A DNA stretch of 64,000 nt from Amphimedon queenslandica (taxonomy: Eukaryota > Porifera > Demospongiae > Haplosclerida > Niphatidae): positions 390,731 through 454,730 of the forward strand of contig NW_003546279.1 in assembly GCF_000090795.2 (NCBI RefSeq), written 5' to 3'. The notes under the pieces are model-generated. The model ran no database searches. It was not told the origin of the DNA and saw only the letters and a program-made list of their open reading frames with translations. The position numbers were made by a program, and so were the translations under genes. Of the stretch, positions 1-11,832 are shown in pieces (within the stretch, counting starts at the first letter, position 1; each line of letters starts with the position of its first letter).

Positions 1-3000
1 TAATAATTTATTTATAACATACATTAATCCCCAGCTGTTTTCTCATTCGTGGTTCTATGAAAGACCACACCCCCATATTAGCTGGCTCCTCTTGACTCCA
101 TACAAACTCTAAAGGAAGTGAATATCAGACTGACCAGGAGCTGCTCCATGTCCAGTACATGTACTCAGTGTGTGTACCTTTAACTTGTTTGTATTTATAG
201 AGTTCATCATAGAGTGAACCACTTGGAAATGGACACAGTAACTAAATAACAAATAGAATTATCAATATGTACTAGAAAATGTAATAAAATATCTCCTACC
301 TGTAAAATACTGTACATTTAGCCTACTTACTTCTATTCTAATTATAGGAACGTTTTCAATGTTATTTTCTTTCCTGTAACTGTCAAGTGCATAATAATGT
401 TTACCCGAACACAAAACAATCCTCTCCACACTATAAACAAACAAACAAACAGATAAACAAATAAGCAAACAAGTAAACAGGTGGACCTGTCCTTATTCTT
501 GATGGTATGGTCTCCTATTACTGGTTTGAATGTGGTACCAGGTGACATCTCATTCAATGATGATACAGCTGACTAATGAGGAGTCCAATATCAATGAATA
601 TTAATTAATTAAGGGGAGGGGCTTACTGGTAGTCTCAGTAACGTTTTTGGTGATTGTATTATTAAAGGTTTTCTAAAGTTTCGGACCATCTGAAGGAACA
701 ATAATAATAGAATTGTTGATATAATCAATTAATAAATAATCAATTAATAATAATTATTATAAAGTCTTGCCTGTCGTCTCAAGACATGATAATATTGAGA
801 GGGTGTGGTCGGATGAACAACATTAATATTGACACTATCAGAGTCCCCACCTTCTTCACTAGAATTAGTCATCTAACAACAACAAACAACAACAATAAAC
901 AACAACAAACAACAACAATAAACAACAAGACAACTCAATGATAGCCGAACCTGTAGAAACCTCTCTATCCTAGAGGACGAGTGCTCGGGTCCAGCTCCAT
1001 CATAGCCATGGGGTAGACACATGACCAGTCCAGACTGATAGAGCCACTTATCTGTTAATAACTATTAATAACTAGCCACACCCACACTCCTCACCTTCTC
1101 CTGATGATATAAATGCATCTATCATGATCTGTCCTCCGTTAAAGAAGTCTCCATACTGAGCCTCCCAGATCACGAGATGGTTTGGGTTTTCTATGCTGTA
1201 CCCGTACTCATAACCAAGAACTGCCTCTTCACTCAGTGGGCTATTAGCAACCTGTCGTTAATTCATATTTTTATTATTGAACTGATACTGGACGATCCAC
1301 CTCAATAAAGTGTCCCTGATCCTCCCTAATGCTATTCAACGGTATCACTGCCCCATTGGTCTCCTGGTCAATGATCATCATGTGTCTGTGACTGAAGGTC
1401 CCTCTACCCACGTCCTGTCCACTGACCCTAACATTAACCCCCTGGTACAACAGGCTACCGATGGCCAGTGCTTCAGCTGTGGACCAGTCAATCTTATCAT
1501 TAACCAGTCGACTCAACCTCTCGCTAATGTGGGAGGACTGGAGTCTGTCATGTACCCTCTATGAGGAGAGGAGGGGCACATGAAGAGATCAGTAATGGTC
1601 ACTCACCATTCCTTTAGGAACAGCAACTGATCTCTCTCCAATATACTTCAATAAGCCAATGTCCAGTCCAGTGTCCCATTCCGATATACCACTAGCCGCT
1701 GGTTGGACCATATCCTTCCACTGACACTTAAAATTAGATTCCTAACCAGTAGCCAGGGCTAGAGGTAGCAGCTGCTTAAAGGACACATTACTTCTGATTT
1801 GAAATTGTCCACCTCTTTAAAATAATTATTCAACTCATCATAATATGATTGAGTAAGAGAAGAGACATCACCAAAAGACTCAACATTCTAACCATGATAA
1901 TAATTAATGAGTGGGTGTGGTTTCTCACCTCCTCCCAGTAGGTATCAGGTATTGTCTTCAGTTTGTTAATTATTCTATACATCTGAGGCTGAGTGATACT
2001 GGGGTCATCTAACTCATTGTGTCCCCTGGGGAAATGGGCATTAATTAGAAACACAAACACATCAGTTACCATCTCCTATAACAGTTCAAGACTATAATGA
2101 CGTCTTTATTAAACTGGTTCCAATAGTCAACAGCAAACCTACTGACCTTTAGCACGTCCTTAAAGAGAAGAGAGATAAGGTAAGGCCTGGTTTATATACA
2201 AGAGGCAGGGTATGTACTTCAGGGTAGGAGCCATTAACATGAACAATAGGAACTCCATTCATTTTACCAATGTCACTGCAATACATTGACGACCTATTAA
2301 TTAACATTAATATTAATTGATTAAGAGTGATTATACCTCCCGTAATTATGAGGAGTGGTAAATCCAAGATTATTATTAACGACAAGGTGAATGGTACCAC
2401 CAACCTCATAGTGAGGTACTTCACTGATGGACAGACACTCCATCACTACCCCTTGGGCTGAGAATGAAGCATCACCATGAACCAGGAAGGAAAGAACCTT
2501 ATGAGAACAGCTGGATAATAAAGAGAGAGAGAGAGAGGGTATAAACTCACATTAGACCTATCACTGCTAGTATTGTCATTCTGATAGGGTCCAGTTAGTC
2601 GTGAGAGCATTCTTCCTCTGGTCTTTCCCATGAGGACAGGATTGACGGCCTCAAGGTGGGAGGGGTTTGGTAACATGGTGACATGAAGACTCCGCCCACC
2701 TCGACTGATATCAACAGAACTAGCTATTAAATACAGTTATAAATAAATAAATAAATAAATAAATAAATTACTCAAGTGAGAGAGTACGTCACCAGTATAA
2801 GTCATTGCATCGGAAAACTCGGAATTACCTTTGATCTAACAATGATGATGATAATGTTAATATTTAACCCTTTGATAACTCACTTTATTAAAGACAGCTA
2901 CTGGTGGATACTCCATTAGTCCAATCAGTAGGTTGAGCCTTCCTCTGTGGGACATACCAACCAACACATCAGATACACCAACATCTATAAACAACAACAA

Positions 3001-3866
3001 TAAACAACAAACAATAAACAAGTATCATTACCAGCTGCTCTATCAAACAGTTCATCAGTGAATCCTATCATTGCTTCTGCTCCTTCTCCTCCATACCTCT
3101 TTACTGTTGGGAACTTCTTAGCCAGGAACTGATCCAGTACCTGAGACTTTATCATGCCAGTCCCTAACCTTTGATGGGACTCAAGACCGAGGGAGGAGTT
3201 AACGTGAGTTTCATAAGATCGTAATACCCACTCTCTCTCCCCAGGATCCTGTGAAAGGAGGTTATTACTTAATTAATTAATTGATGTTAATTATACCATT
3301 ATGTGTGATACTTCAATTGCTGTATTTCCACAGTATGTTTTATTAAGGTAATTAATAATATCGGATAATGAGGCTTCGCCCCCTTCAAAACAATGTAATA
3401 TTCCTAATTAATTAATAATTAATTAATAACAATTATTATAACTAACCGAGTGTATCGTAATAATAATTATTATTATCTAATCCATAAACCTCAGGATTCA
3501 ATTCAATTGGATCAGACCTTTAATTAATAATAATAATTAATAATTTTAATTAATTAAATACCATTTATTATTAATACCCAGTGGATCAGTCCTCGCTGTC
3601 TTGTGTCCATTATTCTGATAGCTAGTTACTAGACGCCATATGTTAGGCTGACGGCTTCTGGATTCAATCCATTCTTTCTGTACTATAAATAGAACTAAGG
3701 GTTGGTTGTTACTATTAATAGACTTTTCACCTGGGTCTATAGCTCGAGGTTTCCTCCAGTATCCAAAGCAGTTCTCTGTATGATAACCAGCAGCAGCTCC
3801 ACCTGTACCTACCTTTAACTTATTCTTATGAGGTAGGCAAGTTACTGAACGAGATAGTCTCCACAT
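1..3866 (-). CDS. DHTKD1: 2-oxoadipate dehydrogenase E1 (DHTKD1-like), 3' end off window
   Basis: Thiamine-diphosphate-dependent E1 subunit of the mitochondrial 2-oxoadipate dehydrogenase complex in lysine and tryptophan breakdown. The start at 3866 gives MWRLSRSV..., a basic/hydroxylated leader that fits a mitochondrial presequence. Downstream exons carry family blocks in order: [14 protein letters not shown] and GKTRGR (about 2620-2676), [10 protein letters not shown] (about 2290), the GHNELDDP stretch (about 2010), [14 protein letters not shown] plus [14 protein letters not shown] (1380-1500), [13 protein letters not shown] (500-557), CSGKHYYAL (about 400) and [14 protein letters not shown] (60-115). 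These fit DHTKD1 better than OGDH, for example [20 protein letters not shown]. After ...RKQLGIN the sequence reads gtatgt, a good donor (17-22), so the last exon probably lies beyond base 1; an in-frame TAA at about 7-15 is the alternative end. More than ten short introns. Confidence 0.9.
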
Positions 3867-4001
3867 GATTATTCTTCCTCGATCGAGTCCTCGATCAATT
3901 CTCCATTTTGCGGGTATTTGTTGTGCGCATGCTCAAATAAATAAGACGTGGGCATTTGAATATGGCAAACATCATTCATGGTTACAGTTATTTTACATTA
4001 A

Positions 4002-5066
4002 TTAGTCAAACTCTCTTTCTATTTCAGTTTCATTTAGGAAGTCAGCACGGGTGGGAGAGGTTATAGTAGTCCCATATTGAGTGACATGATCAGTATGATC
4101 TATCAATTCTTTAGGTTTGGCATTTTTACAACATTTACAACACTGCCAATATTTTATATTCTTCTTGATTACTTTTTTGCCCAATATTAAGATATACAGC
4201 AATGTAAATCCTGGAGCAATCAACCCTCCACTGCCAGCAGTAACAGCATGTAGATAGAGCAGCCATGTCAGCCCATTCCCTTTGTGTAGTACTTGATATA
4301 GCCGGTTTGCTATAACAATCCAAAAGAAGATCTGGAATTCAATAGGATATACTAGTAACGGCAGTGTCTGCTTCAAAGCTTTCCTGTAATCTTTAGATAA
4401 AGTTCCTTTATATGCTCGTTTGCACATTGTGATGAATATAATGACAAGAGCAATGTCATTGATAATGAATATAATGAACCATTCAATATACCATATAGAA
4501 AGCATCATAATTACTCCTTCCTCATTGAGCGAACAGTCAGTGTCATGATCATGCTTTATCCAGCACGATGGCAAACTTAAACCATAATTATCATTAATGA
4601 ATGGTATCCAGACAAACAAGAGAGGGCATAACCATGGAAACAGGACATAGAATGTCTCCAGTTTTCCAATAATGTTGCTGTAATAAGAAGGAAGGAGAAC
4701 CATTACTGATAAGTGTACTGTCATCATTGATAATGACAGTAGCAGTACCCAATAAGAATATCCTAATAAAAAACCTTCAACACTGCACACTGTAGCATGT
4801 TCTCCTTCCAAGATGTTCAGTTTTAGATTCACAAACTGAATTGCAATTGTAAAGGAATTAAACAATATAGCTACCAGGAGGTACAGTATAAGACGATGAG
4901 TTGGTAAAGTAAAGAGTCTACATAAGACCATGGACACAATGGCAATCAGAGATAATATAAAAGTAACCGATCCAATTTCACAGTTAAGCAGCAGCAATGG
5001 CTTTAAGTCTTGTACTGAATAATTGCAATACGATTCACTATGCTCCTGCCTTTCAGTAAGGGCCAT
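4002..5066 (-). CDS. Orphan seven-transmembrane receptor, single exon
   Basis: Uninterrupted 354-residue ORF with seven hydrophobic segments: roughly residues 33-52, 57-80, 103-127, 138-157, 190-214, 235-257 and 270-296. There is an N-terminal NYS glycosylation site. A Cys lies just before TM3 (ATVCSVEG) and two more in the TM4-TM5 loop (SCWIKHDHDTDC), placed to form the usual extracellular disulfide. A CCKCC cluster about 10 residues after TM7 could be palmitoylated, and the tail is Ser/Thr/acidic. I see no DRY motif after TM3 and no NPxxY in TM7, so it is not typical rhodopsin class; a cAMP-receptor-like or sponge-specific GPCR is my best guess. Being intronless, unlike every neighbour, it may be a retrocopy-derived family member. 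Ligand and coupling cannot be told from sequence. Confidence 0.7.
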   Translation of the reverse strand: MALTERQEHSESYCNYSVQDLKPLLLLNCEIGSVTFILSLIAIVSMVLCRLFTLPTHRLILYLLVAILFNSFTIAIQFVNLKLNILEGEHATVCSVEGFLLGYSYWVLLLSLSMMTVHLSVMVLLPSYYSNIIGKLETFYVLFPWLCPLLFVWIPFINDNYGLSLPSCWIKHDHDTDCSLNEEGVIMMLSIWYIEWFIIFIINDIALVIIFITMCKRAYKGTLSKDYRKALKQTLPLLVYPIEFQIFFWIVIANRLYQVLHKGNGLTWLLYLHAVTAGSGGLIAPGFTLLYILILGKKVIKKNIKYWQCCKCCKNAKPKELIDHTDHVTQYGTTITSPTRADFLNETEIEREFD

Positions 5067-5839
5067 TATTGGGGCGAGTCTGAGCGAGCCCCACTAAACA
5101 TACTATAGTATCCATAGATACTACACGTAGTATTAAGTATGTACAACGTCTATTATTAAAGTTAAAAAAGATCTAGCCTAGCTAGTAGATAATTTTTGTG
5201 TGATCACAGTGAAATAAAATGGCGGCTACTAGCAAGTCTGAGCTTATTTGCAGCAAACATATAAGACTAAACTGCTGTCCAAAGACTTCTCAATCTAGCA
5301 AGATAAAAGGTTGAAAAAGTAGCTATGCATTTTAGGACTCTAATAGTTGAATGCAAGTGAGAAAGCTGCATGTATAGATTTAGTGCCTGCATGCAGCATG
5401 AAATCATCTTTTATATATAGCTACTAGATTCTTCTCTAGCGGCAAGCCTATAGGTTCTGCAGATCTACAATCTTTTTTACTCGGTGGCTGCTTCTGACCT
5501 ATTGTAGACTTTAATGCTAGAGGCTTGAGTGATAAAGTAATAGAGAAAATTTAAGCAAGATGACTGCATCAATATTGTATTTAGACATGTGCAATTGCTT
5601 TGATTGTACAGCACATTTTATTTACTCTAATATCTATGACATATTCTATAGCTTGCTTAGGCTTGCCCTTTAATGTTTTACATTCTTCTAATTATCACCA
5701 CTCTACAACTATATACGAGCTATTTCTAGTATAAGAGTATATAAGTCCATCTGACAGTTATCATAAACCTGATATCACATAATACAAATCTCATAATATA
5801 AAAATAAAAATCATAGTACACAGGACAGTTAATGATGTA
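5067..5839. other. Intergenic region between receptor gene and AREL1-like gene A
   Basis: AT-rich, no conserved coding region seen. It should hold the receptor promoter, as that gene starts at 5066 and reads leftward. A plus-strand ATGGCGGC at about 5219 opens a frame of roughly 30 codons that I do not recognise. The 3' UTR of the next gene lies at the right end. Confidence 0.4.
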
Positions 5840-7925
5840 TTAAGACATAAAGATGCCTTCCGATCCTTCATTAATGGCAGTCATTAGACCAGTCCTAAAC
5901 TGCTCATAAGAATCACACTCAGGCAAACACAAATGATTGAAACTAAAGGGAAATGAAATACATTATAATGTTATACAAGTACAAAAAGTTTGAGCTGATT
6001 TTCAATAAAATTTGGATTTTTACCAAATTTTAAAGTTGCTAAAAATCAGCCCAAAGACCAATATACCAAAACTCATGCTTTATTACAAAAAATTAAAGTA
6101 TAACTGGCATTCAGCAATTCAATCTAAACACACTAAAGTGTTGTTTCAAGCTAGGCTGTACAAACAGGCCAGTAGTTTACCATGTATGTGCATATGGTAG
6201 TCTGCTCCCTCTCTCCCCAGAGGTTGCTAGTAGGAATGGAGGTCTCAGTTCAGCAAACCCTCCACTTGGTATCTGAGAGCTCCCAGTCACAAACTGAACT
6301 AGTCTAGCCAGTTCATCCTGCGAGAAGTCTTCCACTGCAGTCCAGAACCAGTCAACGGTGGTCTCACTAACGTGACGTATGACAGTATGAGACCTTAAGT
6401 CCTCCACACTCAACTCTTGCACACCACACATTAGGAGCTGGTGATATTAAAATAATAATAATAATCATAAATATAATTAAATATACTTCTAGTTCATTTT
6501 CATCGAATATAGCAATAAGTTCATCAGGAATGAGCATATGCAGACCTGTAATACATTCATTAGAGAAGGAGTCATTGGCTGGTTGGTTCACCTTTTAAGA
6601 ATTCTCTCATTTCCTCTGAGACCTTCTTCCCTAGTCTGTGCTGGGCCAGTTGGTTCAGGTAGTCCATTTTATTAGTTTCTGTGACTGGAATCTTTGTACC
6701 ACCAGGAGTGATGGATACCAGCTATTAATAATAAATATTATTATTATTAATATATTCTTCCTTACTCTTGAGTCATTAGTGCTACTGTTGTATTCTTCTT
6801 CAGCAAACTTTAGGCTCAGATCAAGATCAGCAATGTCACCATCTTTAATGTTCTTCACTTGATAATTGTACAAATCAGGATCATCAGTTTCAAAATGCTA
6901 ACAACAGATACAAATGCAAGGAACATTACTCCACACTAACCTTCCAAGTTAGTCTGAGTCCTACTATTTGTGCTAGGAATGATCGTGTGAATTTAGCTCG
7001 TACCAGTAACCTGTTCCCCATTGCTGTTTCATACAGACACTTCCCGACTATCAGACCAGCAAATCTATAATGAGCTAATCCAAACTGCTTGTCCCTCTTC
7101 TTCCTGTAGTTCGGGTGGACCTACAGCATAAATTATTAGTAATTATCTGTGTGGGTGGGATACGGTTCCTCACAAGTGCTTGCATGTCGTCTTGTTTAAA
7201 ACCTTTAAAGAGACCCTGGGGGTTTCTTCCGCTAAACATGATCTCACACAAACAATTAATGAATTCCCTGGACACACCCCCTACATCAATACCTAATCAA
7301 AAGTATGAGGAGCTTAAGAGAAGGTACTGCAAGTGATTGGTACCTGCTTCTCCTTCAAATGAAACGAAAAAGTGTCTCTTCCACATATCCTCCGAAAAAC
7401 TACTGGTAGCACTCATTGACTATTAATATATTAATGATTCAATCAACCAATCCATTAAGTAATTAACCAATCCATTAAATAATTAACCAATCCATTAAAT
7501 ATCTTACCGTCTCAAGTAGTTCAAATCTCCTGACAGTGATTCGTACATCCAGTCTGTTCTCAGTTTCATTCTGGCGTCTTAGTTCCGCCTGAAAGTGACG
7601 GACCTTGTCTTGGAATGAACCACCTGCTTAATGACATCACATCATATCATCATCATCATCACACTGACCAATGTTCCTTTGAATGAACTGATAATATATA
7701 GCAGCCATTACTTCTCTTTCAGGAGATATTAGCGTAACTGGAGGTTGTAGACCATCATCAATGGTAAACCGCTCAGGAGCAGAATGCATTATGAACTGAG
7801 GGAGCATAAGGACATCAATATGCATCAGAGAATGTAATATACTGACCTGCGTGCTGTTACACACTCTACAGGTGAACAGTCTTTTTGAAATAACACCAAG
7901 AGTATATCCACGTACTTGAAGCATC

Positions 7926-8008
<83 letters not shown>

Positions 8009-9454
8009 TATTAATAAATAGAAATAAAATAATGATGATGATGACACATTGACACTATTACAATAATTGCTTACTCTAGGTGACAAATAGCACCATACTT
8101 CTTTGGTGCTTCTATTGTTATTCTGTATCATCCTGCTCTTGTATCCAATGTTAAGGAACAGTGTGGTTATATTGTTCTTCATCTTAATGGTGTCCTGATC
8201 TATAGAGGACAATAAATGATTGATTGAGTATCATCAATAGCTATATACTTACTAGTCAGGACAATAGCAATGGCATTGGTCAGACCAATTATCCTGTCCA
8301 TGTGTCTAACACAGCACAAATAATAACCTGGGGAGTCTATTTTAATTAATAATTCAAATCTTTCTTCATCATCATCATCAATTTGATTTATTACATATTC
8401 CAAAGTAGCTAATGGAGAATCAGGGCTATTCTGTATTGGTCAGGTTATGTAAGGAACATAAAATGGAGGAGCTACCTACTTTCCTTGCTTCAAAAATGAG
8501 CTCATCTTGAAGGAGGGCAGCAACATTACCAAAAGAATCTTTAGGAGAGAAGAGTATTGGATAGAAGACACTGGTCTCCATTATTATATTAGGAGCTCGT
8601 AAATGGAAGACTGTTTTATTAGGGTCTGGTGGACCTATGGGGTTGATACTGTGTTACTAATAATAGAACTAATGGTAATACTGTGTTACTAATAATAGAA
8701 TGAGGCAATTAATCAAATACGCTGGTCCTTTCTTGTATCATTATCAAGAGCACATGATGGCTCCATCACACACTCCATCATGAGCTCAAGGTGATATTAT
8801 AGTATAGTAGTTATTACAACAGTAGTGATTGGTTTATAGTAAATTAAATAAACAAGTCTTGAAGGAGCTAACCTGCTTGATAAACAGGTCGGTGTATCTT
8901 GTCTATTATTTGTCCGTTCATCATAAAGAGAACTGAGTACTCTCCAGAAACCCTCACAGTGTAAGAGACTGTTATTAATGATCGTCCTACTAGAGACCCA
9001 GTGGGTTCTACCACACAATGGACCTCCCTCTCAGTGTAAGCGTGTTGCACTTGGACTTGAAAATAATCAGTTCTTGAATAAGAGTATGATGAACCATTGC
9101 CACATATTAACTGGAGGAGGTGTAGGTTCATACCAATGAGAGTGTGTTTATACACAGGTCATGTGCTTACTCTAATATCTGCTACTGATAGTCCTCCTAC
9201 TGTTGGCTGCAACTGTCTCCAGGTCACTGTACACAGTCTTGGGTCCAACACGTTATTCCTTATCGAGGGGATCCTTGCTGCAAAAAAACAACAGAATAAT
9301 ATAATAATAATAATAATATCCCACACACTCCTCGTTGTATTGTACCTCTGCTGGCACTGTAAGTAACAGATTGCTCTAGACTATGAGGAATGAGTCTGTT
9401 ACCCTCCTCCAGTCCAGTTATGGATCGGCTCTTTCTTGTAAAACAGCAACCCAT
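5840..9454 (-). CDS. AREL1: AREL1-type HECT E3 ubiquitin ligase, copy A (short N-terminus)
   Basis: HECT-class ubiquitin ligase resembling animal AREL1 (KIAA0317), which in vertebrates ubiquitinates IAP antagonists. Order: short N-terminus; a filamin-like region starting at the AREL1 block NNVLDPRLCTVTW (about 9200); an Ig-like repeat ending in GEYSVLFMMNGQIIDK (8870-9080); FTIDDGLQPP (about 7760); then the HECT domain with REFINCLCEIMFSGRNPQGL (7190-7260), FAGLIVGKCLYE (about 7050), IAIFDENELE (about 6500) and LARLVQFVTGSSQIPSGGF (6240-6310). The catalytic Cys of AHTCFNHLC is split TG|T across the last intron (about 5943-6186) but present. The stop is at 5840-5842. Two start ATGs are possible: 9460 (MTMGCC, weak context) and 9454 (MGCC, context acaATGg). 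I chose 9454, which makes an N-terminal myristoylation/palmitoylation signal. No N-terminal TM helix is seen, unlike copy B. Confidence 0.85.
5955..6130. repeat. Dispersed AT-rich repeat, single copy in last intron of AREL1-A
   Basis: Carries the module 'aagtttgagctgatt...aatttggatttt' followed by 'aaagttgct', matching the family that forms the array at 45790-46650 and scattered intronic copies elsewhere. Diverged. Confidence 0.6.
7924..8005. repeat. (AAT)n microsatellite
   Basis: About 27 uninterrupted AAT units inside an intron of AREL1 copy A. Confidence 0.95.
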
Positions 9455-9460
9455 TGTCAT

Positions 9461-9660
9461 GGATAAGCTCTTCTTGCTTGCAATATCTCCAGCCACACCT
9501 ACAATTACCGAGACCACACCTATCTAAAAACCGCTTCTCAAGCTCCACGTGGTTTTAGTACATTTCCGTAAACTTAAAAAAAAAAAAAACTCACGTGATC
9601 CTTACAAAACACGTGGTTCTAATTTCCCGCCATTTTCAAAAGGTGAGAAGAAGATGAGCT
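9461..9660. promoter_or_regulatory. Promoter region of AREL1-A with three CACGTG E-boxes
   Basis: Upstream of the minus-strand start. CACGTG palindromes sit at 9546-9551, 9592-9597 and 9610-9615, followed by CCGCCATTTT at about 9628 (a YY1-like element when read on the minus strand). The clustering within 70 bp suggests a bHLH-ZIP-regulated promoter. Function is inferred from the motifs only. Confidence 0.45.
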
Positions 9661-9735
9661 GGCCTGCAGGTCTAGTGTCGGGGGGCCTGCCCCTTAAAGG
9701 AAGGGGCTGGCGGCTGGCCCCGAGACTAGGACAGG
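9661..9735. other. GC-rich nested stem-loop, possible structured RNA
   Basis: Outer stem: 9671-9683 pairs with 9718-9731 (about 12 bp, one G/G mismatch, one bulged G). Inner stem: 9685-9695 pairs with 9701-9711 (one T/T mismatch) around a 5-nt AAAGG loop, and includes GCCCCTT/AAGGGGC. Its GC content contrasts sharply with the surrounding DNA. Strand and transcription are unknown. It could be a pre-miRNA-like hairpin, another structured RNA, or a fold in a 5' UTR. Confidence 0.45.
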
Positions 9736-9892
9736 TCTCACTCGGCTCTCTTTCCCTCCCTCCCCCTCTCTCTCTCACTAAGAGCCTTCTTTGATAAATA
9801 TCTACTGAACTAGCATCTTCCTTCTAGTATCCACCATTTTATCGCCACTCCTCTTGTTAATTATCCTCACCTGACCTCAGTTAGACCTCAGT

Positions 9893-10760
9893 ATGGTAAG
9901 TGATTCCTCTATTCTTGTTCTCATTATAGGTACATCAGAACTGAAGCTGTTGAAGACTACACCAGGATATTTCAAGTTGTATGGTAGTGTGTGTATTATA
10001 TCATATTATACTGGCTCTATTGTTTTATGTAGGACAACCAGTCAGTATTTCAATGATCCTTTCATTCATTATTGGTACGTGTGTATTATTATTATGTACA
10101 CTCTATGTTTGTAGGTAATAAAGTCCTGCTCTAATCTTTATACATGTACGTGTACATACGTATGCATTCTAGTGTATTCTTGTATATTTTTAGGATATTA
10201 CTTAGTATATTGTTTCAAGTCTCATCTATTGTTCAGTAAATATGTGTTGTTCTTGTATTATTATCTATTTTACAGGTTATATTCATGTACTTGATTCATT
10301 CAGGATATTTTAAGTATTGTCCAGTATATGATTATATTATTATTTATTTTATAGGTGATGGAGATACTGAATTAAGTCTTTATGTGGTAGTTATGCTGCA
10401 TTGGTAATAAATGGAAAATGTAACATGTATTCTTGTTCATTTTCAGGATATTATCAGTATTCTAAAGATAGAACTACTTCAGTACATCAAGTGTATGGTA
10501 TAGTTTGGCATTCAATTCATAATCTTTTGTATATTGTCAGGTTGATGTTCATTACTAGTATCAGAGGCAGTTCTCTATTGGTTAATGATATCCACACACT
10601 ATCATGTACATGTACATCCTTATTTGTAACATGTATTCTATTTCCCTTTCCTTAAGATTGCTACATAGACTCAAGCCAGCATGCAGTCTTCTTCAGCATC
10701 AATTCAGTCCCAGTCTTCAGTGTATGGTAACAATGTATCTATTGCATGTTATTAATAACC
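9893..10760 (+). other. Exon-like modules, possible non-coding multi-exon transcript
   Basis: A series of 40-70 bp segments flanked by plausible splice signals (pyrimidine-AG at the left, GT at the right), for example after 9928, 10032, 10447 and 10662. Several share degenerate wording such as 'ggatatt...agtat' and 'gtacatca...gtgtatggta', as if derived from one module. Joining them gives early stops: ATG at 9893 joined to the next segment stops after five codons. I cannot support a protein; a non-coding or host-gene transcript is possible. Confidence 0.25.
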
Positions 10761-10895
10761 TTGATTACAGTGCTAATAATAAACGGCTCATTTTATCACT
10801 ATTCATCCATCCCATTACATGTAATAAAGCACTGTCCCATTGATCTTTACTTATTCTATTGTTTAAACATTTTTCTCTTTTTTTTATTTCTACAG

Positions 10896-11697
10896 GGATC
10901 AAGTTTAAAGTTGGTTGAGTGTGAGGTAGAGTGAGAGTTAATAATGTATAATTACGCATGCTTATAATGTATTTTATGCATGTACAATATAATCCACACA
11001 TGTCCTTCCACCCCCCCCCCCCCAACCTCTAGTAGGTCTGACTGTTCTGGACTGGACTCAGGATCAAGTTTAAAGTTGGTTGAGTGTGAGGTAGAGTGAG
11101 AGTTAATAATGTATAATTACGCATGCTTATAATGTATTTTATGCATGTACAATATAATCCACACATGTCCTTCCACCCCCCCAACCTCTAGTAGGTCTGA
11201 CTGTTCTGGACTGGACTCAGGATCAAGTTTAAAGTTGGTTGAGTGTGAGGTAGAGTGAGAGTTAATAATGTATAATTACGCATGCTTATAATGTATTTTA
11301 TGCATGTACAATATAATCCACACATGTCCTTCCACCCCCCCCACCTCTAGTAGGTCTGACTGTTCTGGACTGGACTCAGGATCAAGTTTAAAGTTGGTTG
11401 AGTGTGAGGTAGAGTGAGAGTTAATAATGTATAATTACGCATGCTTATAATGTATTTTATGCATGTACAATATAATCCACACATGTCCTTCCACCCCCCC
11501 AACCTCTAGTAGGTCTGACTGTTCTGGACTGGACTCAGGATCAAGTTTAAAGTTGGTTGAGTGTGAGGTAGAGTGAGAGTTAATAATGTATAATTACGCA
11601 TGCTTATAATGTATTTTATGCATGTACAATATAATCCACATATTCTGCTCTCTCCCTCCACCCCCCCTCTAGTAGGTCTGACTGTTCTGGACTGGAC
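10896..11697. repeat. 159-bp tandem repeat, about five copies, containing an exon-like unit
   Basis: The unit start 'ggatcaagtttaaagttgg' occurs at 10896, 11061, 11220, 11379 and 11538, giving periods of 165, 159, 159 and 159. The copies are nearly identical apart from the length of a C-run. Each unit holds 'ctctag' followed by about 55 bp ending 'tgtgag|gtagag', that is, an acceptor-exon-donor cassette. The last copy diverges and ends 'ggaccctg|gtaagg', a stronger donor. It is either recent tandem duplication of an exon or a satellite that happens to carry splice-like signals. Confidence 0.8.
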
Positions 11698-11832
11698 CCT
11701 GGTAAGGATTGATTGCATGTTCTCCATTATTACATGTAATGGGATGAATAGTGATAAAATGAGCCAATGGTTTAAAATTTATAAAAAAATTAAAATTAAA
11801 AACCAATTAACTCAATTACTAAGTGGGCAGGG

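Noticed and set aside
8000-8212. ORF on minus strand rich in Tyr
   Set aside because: Translation of an ATT/AAT microsatellite; not a protein.
9549-9794. Plus-strand ORF across the GC-rich foldback
   Set aside because: No recognisable protein, low-complexity end; the foldback explains the composition better.
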